Source: Metaphire vulgaris
Taxonomy: Eukaryota; Annelida; Clitellata; Crassiclitellata; Megascolecidae
NCBI GenBank assembly: GCA_018105865.1
Contig: CM030834.1
Coordinates: forward strand, 5,005,257-5,069,256
Length of the DNA: 64,000 nucleotides
Direction of reading: 5' to 3'
Part shown: positions 56,391 to 64,000 of the stretch, piece after piece
Layout of the letters: each line of letters begins with the position of its first letter
Numbering within the stretch: the first letter of the stretch is position 1
The notes under the pieces: generated by a model
The model's database searches: none
What the model was told of the DNA's origin: nothing
What the model saw: only the letters and a program-made list of their open reading frames with translations
Program-made: the position numbers and the translations under genes

Positions 56391-56449
56391 AACAACAGTA
56401 GTTCTCACACAGGGCAGTCCCTACTGAACCACTTTAAACCTTGTTATAT

Positions 56450-56451
<2 letters not shown>

Positions 56452-56502
<51 letters not shown>
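56452..56502. repeat. (TA)n microsatellite
   Basis: About 50 bp of TA; an (ATT)n tract of about 65 bp follows at 56609-56670. Confidence 0.95.
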
Positions 56503-56508
<6 letters not shown>

Positions 56509-56605
56509 ACAGATTCAAAAGTTATCATGAGAACTGGGTTATTAAATGTTAAGAGTAATTAATTATAGTGGTTTTCTCAAGAACAAATTTAGCCTTTTGT
56601 TGTTG

Positions 56606-56672
<67 letters not shown>

Positions 56673-56995
56673 TGGTACATGAAAGTACTTAATGAAATTG
56701 TAGCTTTGTCTCCTGCAGCCATTTGTCATTTTAATGCATTGATTGTAAGTAAGTAAGCAGAGATGCAGAGATTATTATAAAACAATGCTTTGTTAATGCT
56801 AAAGTACTCATTTAATTTAGATTAAACTGAACATTTCAATTTGTCGCTTGAATTTTAAATAATAAATTAATTTGGGTAGTAAAAGGTTCAAACGGTGTTG
56901 AGAGATTCAAATGCTCACAATATTTTAGACCAATATCTTTAATTCTTTGTTTGGATCATCAACAATATCATAATTATTTTTGCAGGGACTTATCA

Positions 56996-57719
56996 TACAT
57001 ACTCGCTTATAAGTTGACCTTTCAAACAAGTCAACTCCTTTTTTAGAAAAAAAAATTGAAATTTGCTGTGACCTGTGTATAGGTCAACAATAAAAATCGA
57101 TGAGCTCACAAATTCCTTTGAATATTATAATTATGCTGATCTACATTGTAATTGGGTCAACAGACGGCCACTCTTTCCACCAATCACTGATCGTCAACAA
57201 TGCTATAACCCATAATGCTTTGCATGACATGGGCCACAGGCCAAGGATAGAGATGTGTGACATGATCCATCTGGGCCACAGATTGTTGATTAGACCAGAA
57301 TACTATGTACTACATGATTGTTGCCTAGAACTGGGTTTGGGCCTCAGGCCGTGAACCTGGATCGAAGTGAGACTTTTGAAAAACAATCTTGTTAGTCCCT
57401 GTAGTAAATGTTACGGGCAAAAGCACTAGTTAGAAAAAGTTGGCTGGCATATCATTATTTGGTAGACAAAAGGAAACTGCCTCTGTATGACGGTGGCAAG
57501 CCCGGTTGAGAAAGAAGTAGCCAGACACCCATTGTCTTTTGACGGATACATCTTTAAATAGACATTGAAACATGGTTTAAAATTGTATTGCATTAAGCAT
57601 GGTGTTTCTTTACAAGCATTCTTTGCAAAATCTCATTTGCTCTCAGTTAAGTCAACTCAAAGTTTTAAAGTGAATTTTAAGGCATAAGTTTTATGGCATA
57701 TATGCGAGTATATATGGTA
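56996..57719. mobile_element. TIR element, TACATACTCGC/GCGAGTATATATGGTA ends
   Basis: TACATACTCGCTTATAAG on the left and CATATATGCGAGTATATATG (then GTA) on the right are imperfect inverse repeats, similar to the terminus at 10698-10718. The plus frame inside (57100-57354) is unrecognised. The element lies just upstream of the fourth FN3 exon. Confidence 0.6.
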
Positions 57720-57892
57720 TACCAAATCTTTGTAATCTGTATTTTTTATAGGCATTGATGAATGTTAATGATTTCTAAATTTTGTCATCTTTGTCATCTG
57801 TATTGATGAATGGGAATGATTTCTGAATTGTTAATTGAGCTTTTTTGGCCATAAGCAGTGATTGATGCTCTTTGCCATGTTTTCTGCATTAG

Positions 57893-58021
57893 CTCCAAGT
57901 AAGCCTGTCATTTTGGAAATGGATATTGGAGAAAACTCTGTCAATGTGTCATGGACTCCAGATACAAATAATCCACCACATAATCCAGGCAACATGTTCT
58001 ATTTAGAATACAGGAAAATTG
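57893..58021 (+). CDS. L1-family FN3 exon 4 of 4 seen
   Basis: The acceptor TTTCTGCATTAG is followed by CTCCAAGT; the donor is AAAATTG|GTAGGTAC. The exon is 129 bp, phase 1 in and out. The translation APSKPVILEMDIGENSVNVS, then WTPDTNNPPHNPGNMFYLEY ending RKIG, is the A-B-C half of the next FN3 domain. SVNVSWTP holds the conserved Trp and the PG..FYLEYR is typical of the last FN3 repeat of neuroglian/NrCAM-type receptors (L1CAM: YSVVSWVP..FRFHILFK). The rest of this domain should be further right but was not found in the window. Confidence 0.85.
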
Positions 58022-58630
58022 GTAGGTACTGTACTTTGATTGCTCTGTATAATTATCTTCTTATATATTTTTACAGTGGTTCTCACACAGGCAGTCCCTA
58101 CTGAACCACTTTAAACCTTATTAATTATTATTAGTATTATTTATGAATAAATTTCAGTTTTTGTATGGAGCTACTATGCAACACAAAGGTTATTGCTGCC
58201 CAACTGATAAGACCAGTTCAGACATGGCTAATTGATGCACCCATTAATGTTCTGCATGACTATCACTAAATCTATCCTTTAGCACTTACTCTGCAAACAT
58301 TCATATAACAATGAAGCCAAGAAAGAACAGATAAAATTATGTAGGTAAAAGAATTTCTAAAATCATCGAGGCTGCGTGGATATGGCCAAGCAGTTAGAAT
58401 TTGTTAGATATATTTATTTGATACTGTAACTACATTTTCAGACAGGAAGCAAAACTAACAAATTGCACACTTTGAATTTTTTCCAATTTCTGCTTTTGGG
58501 AGTCAGAAAATGGATGGGTATTCTATATGACATTCTTTTGTCCTGCATTTGAGTGAACATTGTTAAATCAGAATTTTTATACAGATTAGCATATGGACAT
58601 GTTTTAATACTGAACAGCCCACAGCACTTA
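58022..58630. other. L1-like intron without a recognised feature
   Basis: AT-rich. It contains a short repeat of GTTCTCACACAGGCAGTCCCTACTGAACC (58079-58107) that also occurs at 56402-56430, marking an unclassified dispersed repeat. No exon recognised. Confidence 0.45.
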
Positions 58631-58954
58631 CAATCATGGCCAAAAGTTTAGATATGCCCAATCTTTTCCAGCATTATCATGTACTTTGGTTCGTCATTAC
58701 ATATCTTATGTTGGACCACAGTAGTTAGCAGACAATTTACTTGTTTGCTTCAGATGCACAAAATATCTTTGTTTTCGTCCAGTTATATGACTGCTTCTAA
58801 TCTGTCATGCGAAATAAATATTTACTAATTTTTGCAAAAAATTAACTATCTTGAGTAAAGTTTCAGACTTGATACTGAAAAGGTGGTCAGTGATGGTTGC
58901 ATTAGTGAAAGATAATATAATCTGTCATATTCAGCAATTGTGCAGCAATAGCAA

Positions 58955-60345
58955 TCAATCAATCAATAAACTTCTATGGCGCCACTATCATAATGCCCAG
59001 GGCATCAGCCGATGATGTACCAAATCCAAATAGAATTAGAGCCAGGTCAATCCGGAGGATCAGTCAGAACAGTGGGCAGTGTTGGGAGTGATCTTAGATC
59101 AAATGACCTAAGATCATGATCTAAGATCACAATTCATGATCTTTGATTTGGATTACTTTTTAATAGTGATCTTTGACTCTGACTTTAAATCACTTTTCGA
59201 TGATTTTGATCTTTATTAGCAACAGAAGATCAAAGATCAAATTATACGTAAGCCTATTCTCCCAACTAAGTCAATCAAACAATAAATGAACTTCTATGGC
59301 GCCACTATCATAACACCCAGGGCCTCAGCCGATGGCGCACCAAATCCAAATTGATATATTATTGACAACCATTATGTATTCTCTGTTGTTGTTGCTTCCG
59401 TGTATTGAGTAAGATGACGGAAAAATCAAACATTCTTTGCATTTTATGTATCTGTCTAGTTATTGTTTCCGCGTATTGAGTAAAATAGCGGAAAAAGCAA
59501 GCATTCTTTGCATTTTAAATGGATTTTTTTAAAATATACAACATTTAGGCCTATAAAGAAAAAGTTGTAACTGATTGCTGTTACTGTGTGAGCAAGGTAA
59601 TTTCCGGCAGCTTGCATTCAACAAGCAATTTTCTCGGACACCTCAAGGTTACTACAGTCGCTGTCTCGACAGTCGCTGTCTCGCTGAATACCACAAGGTT
59701 CCATCATGGGTCCTTTGCTATTTATTATTTACATTTAAATTAAATTATCATTAGACCTACTAATTAATTAGTGTTGTAGGGTTAGGGTTAGGGTTAATAA
59801 ATATATTTGTATGATCTTTGATCTTAGATCACTTTTAAAGAGATCTTGATCTTAGATCATTTATACTGTAGTGATCTTTGATCTTGATCTGAGATCAATT
59901 TCTCTCTAGTGATCTTGATCTTTGATCAAGATCATTTTACATGTGATCGTTCCTAACACTGACAGTGGGGGAGCAATCTAAGGGGATAAGCCAAGTCAAA
60001 CAGGTATGATGATAAATTGTTAGTTATACGAAGTGATATTTGTAATGAATTCCAAAGCTTAAGGCCACACACTAACAAACAACTAGTGCCAATGACTGTA
60101 CGAGAATAAGGAACAAGAAATGAAAGTCCTGCCAAATACCTAGTGGAGTAAGTAGTAGGTCAAGGGATAAGTCGCATCTTAAGGTAATAGGGTTCATTAT
60201 ATAATATGGTTTTAAATACTAAAAGACAGATTTTATAATTAATTCAATAGCAAAGCATCTGTTAGCAAAAAATTGAAGCTACTCAGCGAGGCAAGAGAAG
60301 TGCAGGGCTGAAAGCGTTGTGGACGTCCAAGATACTAAACCCGAG
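58955..60345 (-). pseudogene. L2/CR1-like LINE 3' end (minus), split by a hAT element
   Basis: It starts with the tail (AATC)n, CTTCTATGGCGCCACTATCA, identical in kind to 6640-6728. After the 59077-59961 hAT insertion the minus frame reads AGLSFLVPYSRTVIGTSCLL, CGLKLWNSLQISLRITNNLS and YLFDLAYP, the end of the reverse transcriptase. A second copy of the tail lies at 59270-59350 inside the hAT element. Confidence 0.72.
59077..59961. mobile_element. hAT element built from GATCTTAGATC words, with telomere-like tract
   Basis: The ends CAGTGTTGGGAG and TCCTAACACTG are inverted, with a perfect 8-bp duplication ACAGTGGG (59069-59076, 59962-59969). Both sides iterate GATCTTTGATCTTAGATC. A (TTAGGG)3-like tract is at 59777-59796. 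A LINE tail is nested at 59270-59350. Confidence 0.88.
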
Positions 60346-60359
60346 AGATGGCTCTGCAG

Positions 60360-60917
60360 TAGGGATGCGCTAACCGAGTAGTTTATTACTCGAGTAGTTA
60401 GCAAGTAGCTTAACGACACGAGTACGCGCAGAAACCGTAAATACATGATGTGCAAACGTTACACATCACATAATGCGTATTATTTGCCTCATGAGCCATG
60501 GCCCTCATTTAACCAAAGCAGAATGCTAGATACAGTTACATATCAATTTTTTCGGATATTCAAGCGTATCCAAGTGTAGTAGGCCTATAACAGAAGTTAC
60601 AGAACAGAAACTTTTTGCCGGTACTGGCAAAAATGTGAGGTCCAGATTCAGACTTGGCCCACTAACCTCTGTGGGCAACATCTTAACTAACTGGAGCATA
60701 ACGATTAAGAATAACCTAAATAAGACTGATTAATAATTTGTAACAAATAATGGTAGGCCAAATTTTAATGAAATTCTTTGGTTATTCTTTATTTATCTAT
60801 TCTACTATTCTATTCTTTGTTTAGTTATTCTCTGCGAGTACTTGACTCCCAAAAAATTACTCGACTCCAATTTGGAGTCGAGTACTCGCGTTACTCGATT
60901 TACTCGACGCAGCCTTA
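60360..60917. mobile_element. hAT element built from TACTCGAGTA words
   Basis: The ends TAGGGATGCGCTAACCGAG and CTCGACGCAGCCTTA are roughly inverted, with a perfect 8-bp duplication CTCTGCAG (60352-60359, 60918-60925). The words ACTCGAGTAG and GAGTACTCG are iterated at both ends. No coding region. Confidence 0.8.
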
Positions 60918-61039
60918 CTCTGCAGTACTCAAAGCTATCAAGGCACATCCTTTCCTGAGTGCTGCTGCGGTCTTAGCAGAGCTTCCCTGCATAAATTGTG
61001 TAATAAATTCCAGCTTCAAAGTCAGCATTCAGTGAAAAA

Positions 61040-61660
61040 GTGACTTCTTAACTCGACACAGGTTAAGAAAAGGCTTCAGTTCTGCCAAAAATGCAAGAAC
61101 TGAACAAATGTTCATTGGTCTCATGCCACGTTTAGTGATGAGAGCATTTTTGCCAGTTTGGAACTCACATTCATCACATTCAAAGACTGGTGAACATGAA
61201 ATAGAAAACATATCTTGTCAAAATTTAAGCACCCATAAAAGATTATCATGGTTAGGGGATGATTTTCAGCCAAAGTTTGTGAGTCAATATTCTGCCTGGA
61301 ACGAAACCAAATTGTCAAATCACAGAAATACATTAAAATTCTTAATGCCAGGCTGAAAGAGCAATTTAATGGTGTTCCAACAAGATGGGGCTCTTTGCAA
61401 CACGACCATAATTGTGCTGAAATGGTTCAGGAACAAATGCTCAAACTTTTGGAGTGGCAAGGCAATTTTTCTCATCTAAATCCATAGAAAACTTGTGGGA
61501 ATTGTTGAAGAGAAAGGTTGCCATCATATGTCTATAAATATTACAAGATCTCATCTATGCCATGGCTGAAAATTGCTTGGTGCAGATACATCACATTAGA
61601 ACTCAGTAAAAAAAACTGGCCGATTCAATGCCAACGCATTTAAAGCTGTACTTACCAATA
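61040..61660 (+). pseudogene. Tc1-like transposase remnant
   Basis: Plus-strand pieces in shifting frames: RLRKGFSSAKNARTEQMF, then FQQDGAPCNTTIIVLKWF (the catalytic Q-D-.-A-P-.-H block, His replaced by Asn), LEWQGNFSHLNP and KTCGNC (decayed SPDLNPIENLW). It lies in the right part of the 58631-61814 element and is heavily mutated. Confidence 0.72.
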
Positions 61661-61944
61661 AAGAACAGCCTAAAAATACTAAATTAGTGCTTAGTGAGCA
61701 GACTCTGGTATTGGACAGTTTAGATGCGTTGGACTATTACACATTTAATGTTCTATTTAATTTGAACCACCTTTTTACCTACAATTATAGCATCTATAAA
61801 CTTTTGGCCATGAGTCCATGCATGACTATATAATAAGGATTTTTGACTACTTTGAAATTATTGGCGTATGGCCATTAGCTGTTCTCGTGCTGTCAGATGA
61901 ATTGTGGACATTTGATTTATAAAAATGTTGTTTCATCCTGGAAC

Positions 61945-62716
61945 CAGGGCCGCCGAGAGAATTTGCGGGCCCCTGTGCAAAAAATAGTCACGGGCCCCTG
62001 ACTTGACAAGTCTGTGAAAAAGTTGATGACCTTTTTTGCTTGTTGGTCTTTTTCAAACCAGAATTTTCTGGATCCCCACCGTTACCCGTAACAAACAAGT
62101 GTGAAAAAGTGTTGATGACCTAGTTTTGCTTCTCGCTCCTTTTAAACAGGAGATTACTTAACATGATCAATCGGCCCGGGCCCCCTGACATTCTCTGGGT
62201 CCCTGTTGCTCGTGAAGATGACCTTTTTCCCTTGTCAGTCTTTTTCAAGGTTCAGGCTGTTGTTAATACATCATCAGTTCACCAACATTTGCGCGACCGA
62301 CATTTGCGCCCCGACATTTGTGCGACCGACATTTGCGCGATGACAAATGCGCGAACGTAAAATCGACATTTGCGCGCCGACATTTGCGCGTATTTCGAGG
62401 AAACACGAATTGCGCTATAAATTAAAAGTCATCCGTGCTTTAGTAACTATAGTCTTAATCGTAACCCAAAATCAAACCCAAAATAACCCAAAATCAAACC
62501 CTAACTCTAACCCTTACCCTAACCCGTATTATTATATAATATCGCGCAAATGTCAGCGCGCAAATGTCGGCGCACAAGTGTCGGCACGCAAATGTCGGCA
62601 CGCAAATGTCGTTCGCGCATTTGATGGGTCACCTACATCATCACCGGGCCCGGGCCCCCAGCAGGCCGCCGGGCCCCTGTGCAATTGTCCCCCTGATTCC
62701 TCTCTTGGCGGCCCTG
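61945..62716. mobile_element. hAT MITE, CAGGGCC..CGAGAG family, hosting a palindromic element
   Basis: The ends CAGGGCCGCCGAGAG and CTCTTGGCGGCCCTG are inverted. The flanks CCTGGAAC (61937-61944) and CCTGGAGC (62717-62724) match at 7 of 8. GGGCCCCTGTGCAA-like text repeats at both ends. The element 62277-62633 is inserted inside. Confidence 0.85.
62277..62633. mobile_element. Palindromic word-array element with telomere-like core (word CGACATTTGCGCG)
   Basis: The left arm iterates CGACATTTGCGC (62287-62390). The right arm returns the reverse complement GCGCAAATGTCGG (62545-62625). Between them, slightly off centre, is AACCCTAACTCTAACCCTTA (62497-62525). A perfect 10-bp duplication TACATCATCA flanks it (62267-62276, 62634-62643). 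No coding region; frames across it are repeat translation. Confidence 0.85.
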
Positions 62717-62724
62717 CCTGGAGC

Positions 62725-63562
62725 TACTGCCATAAAATAAATGCTCAAACTCAATTGTTCCTAATAATATCTGGGTTTTGTAAGTTTTTAAAGTAATAAA
62801 TTTCTGTGTGTATAAAATCTTCTGCCTGACTAGAGGAGTTGGTCCCCTGAACTGGTTATAATGCGGCCACATTGCCATTCTTTCATCAAATTATGGTTAA
62901 TTCTGGTTCACCCTGTTAACCCTTTGCCCAGTACATGACTTACTGACCTCAATACATGACTTACACCTCAGTACATGACTTCATGACTTCAATTTGGTGA
63001 TTGAAAATATGTCACAAATGGTCTGAGGTCTGCTAGTTGTGGTCCTTGTAATAACTTGTTTCTGTTGGTTATTCTTAATATGACTTTTGCTTTCTTTCAT
63101 GACAGCTTGTCATGGACTCTGAGTTGAAATCTTTTTGTGCTGCAGTTGTTTTAACTTGATCAGACTGACATGTTAACAGATGTGGTAGTCATATACGGCA
63201 ATCATGGGGCGTTAGGGGTGTCAGGACACTCCAAAGCCTGAGTCGTGGGGTGTCCAATACCAGCTGGACACCCCTACATAAACAGGGTCGAGAGCAAGCC
63301 AAGAGTTTAAGTAAAGGCGAACCTATAACTTCTTTAAAGGCATATTGAACATATTACAATTCTTACACAAATGTTTAGAGTCCATCTACTAAGAGTCAGA
63401 AATGGGGGTCCGCCACAAAAAATCTTGGGAGCTACTAATGTAAGTGATGCAATTATATAAACAATGTAAACATACATGGCATATACCCTTTTGCCGCCAG
63501 TAAAAGATAAAATTTACAGGCGCGAAACCAGTTATTCAAAGGATGTGATTTCATGTCCAAAG
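62725..63562. other. Stretch without a recognised gene
   Basis: Mostly AT-rich and presumably L1-like intron. Short repeats of AGTACATGACTTA occur at 62930-62990. No exon or transposon terminus recognised. Confidence 0.4.
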
Positions 63563-63815
63563 CAGGACCGCCAAGAGAAATTCTGAGCCCCTGGGCAGAG
63601 CAGTCGTGTGGACCCCTAAAGTGGTGACAACCTTTTTTGCTTGTTAGTGTTTTCAGGAAGCAGTTAAAACTTAAAGCCTTGTGCCTTGTTGACAGGTGCC
63701 CCAAACGCTCCTGCGTCTTCAACCCTAACCTAACCCTAACTGCAGACCTGCCCGAGCCGCTACAGATCGTCGGGCCCTTGGGCATTTGCCCCCTCCCTCC
63801 CTCTCGGCAGGCCTG
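63563..63815. mobile_element. hAT MITE, CAGGGCC..CGAGAG family, with telomere-like tract
   Basis: The ends CAGGACCGCCAAGAG and CTCTCGGCAGGCCTG are inverted. The flanks GTCCAAAG (63555-63562) and GTCCAAAA (63816-63823) match at 7 of 8. AACCCTAACCTAACCCTAA lies near the centre (63720-63739). Confidence 0.82.
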
Positions 63816-64000
63816 GTCCAAAATGCACAAAAGTTCACCTATGAGCATCTATAAATTTTTAAAATGTTGCAGGGGTTATATCCCAGACCATGGTTTGAAA
63901 GGGAGAGAAGACAGAGAAAGAGATGGGATGGACACCTCCAAGTTTTGTGACAGATCACACTGCGCCTGTGGGGTAGTATAGTGCCTTGATTAGCTGCTCA

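Larger units (their letters stand above)
48350..58021 (+). other. L1CAM/NrCAM/neuroglian-like gene, partial: span of four recognised exons
   Basis: Four plus-strand exons joined by phase-1 introns encode about two and a half FN3 domains in the order found in L1-family receptors. The Ig domains, first FN3 repeats, transmembrane segment and ankyrin-binding tail are not in the window as far as I can see. Introns are 1.7, 2.7 and 4.6 kb, each containing dated transposons. Whether the protein is closer to neuroglian or NrCAM cannot be judged from this part. Confidence 0.75.
58631..61814. mobile_element. Tc1/mariner-like element, expanded by nested insertions
   Basis: The ends TCATGGCCAAAAGTTTA and TAAACTTTTGGCCATGA are inverted; TA precedes the left end (58629-58630). 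A Tc1-type transposase remnant is on the plus strand in its right part. A minus LINE (58955-60345) and hAT elements at 59077 and 60360 sit inside, inflating the length to 3.2 kb. Confidence 0.75.

Noticed and set aside
62163..62796. Plus frames of 65 and 149 residues
   Set aside because: They run through the CGACATTTGCGCG arrays and the hAT MITE; codon content reflects the repeats.

Overview
This is animal (metazoan) nuclear DNA, AT-rich, with long introns, a 100-N scaffold gap at 44755-44854 and very dense transposable elements. Nothing in it is bacterial or viral. The mix of FBXO42-like and L1/neuroglian-like exons, tRNA-derived SINEs, L2/CR1-like and RTE-like LINEs, and hAT, piggyBac and Tc1 DNA transposons suggests a bilaterian, probably a marine invertebrate. 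The species cannot be read from the sequence.

Two host genes can be followed through spliced exons. On the minus strand, five exons (41714-41874, 33298-33394, 19755-19811, 10971-11093, 6918-7745) join in phase into the Kelch and C-terminal part of an F-box/Kelch SCF ubiquitin-ligase adaptor like FBXO42. The F-box end is not found. On the plus strand, four exons (48350-48602, 50291-50408, 53085-53258, 57893-58021) encode consecutive fibronectin type III segments of an L1-family (L1CAM/NrCAM/neuroglian) adhesion receptor; both ends of that gene are missing. The genes diverge, and both missing 5' parts would have to lie in about 6.4 kb that holds the gap and a hAT element. A scaffold misjoin, or 5' exons overlapping the other gene, should be considered. 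Single-base frameshifts at A runs occur in both genes and look more like sequence errors than decay.

The rest of the window is layered transposon sequence. About 20 terminal-inverted-repeat (TIR) elements have readable target-site duplications (TSDs), so their limits and order of insertion can be deduced. They include hAT elements and MITEs (8-bp TSD), piggyBac-type elements (TTAA), Tc1 elements (TA) and several unassigned TIR families ending in TACCGTAT-like sequence. Retroelements are mostly 5'-truncated L2/CR1-like and RTE-like pieces. RTE, piggyBac, Tc1 and hAT proteins are all present only as broken remnants.

Region by region: 0.2-6.2 kb is nested hAT/TIR elements; 6.2-41.9 kb is the FBXO42-like gene with its transposon-filled introns; 41.9-48.3 kb holds TIR elements, a GC-rich unidentified block, the gap and a hAT element; 48.3-58.0 kb is the L1-like gene; 58.0-64.0 kb is a Tc1 element and hAT MITEs, presumably still within the L1-like gene.

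The most unusual signal is a set of four small mobile elements (5006-5243, 11902-12180, 17145-17531, 62277-62633). Each is a near-palindrome of one short iterated 'word', different in each element, folded around a TTAGGG-like core and flanked by 8-10-bp TSDs. All eight telomere-like tracts I see in the window lie inside TIR elements, mostly near the centre. Several hAT elements are also built from family-specific iterated words. I do not recognise the four-element group as a named family.
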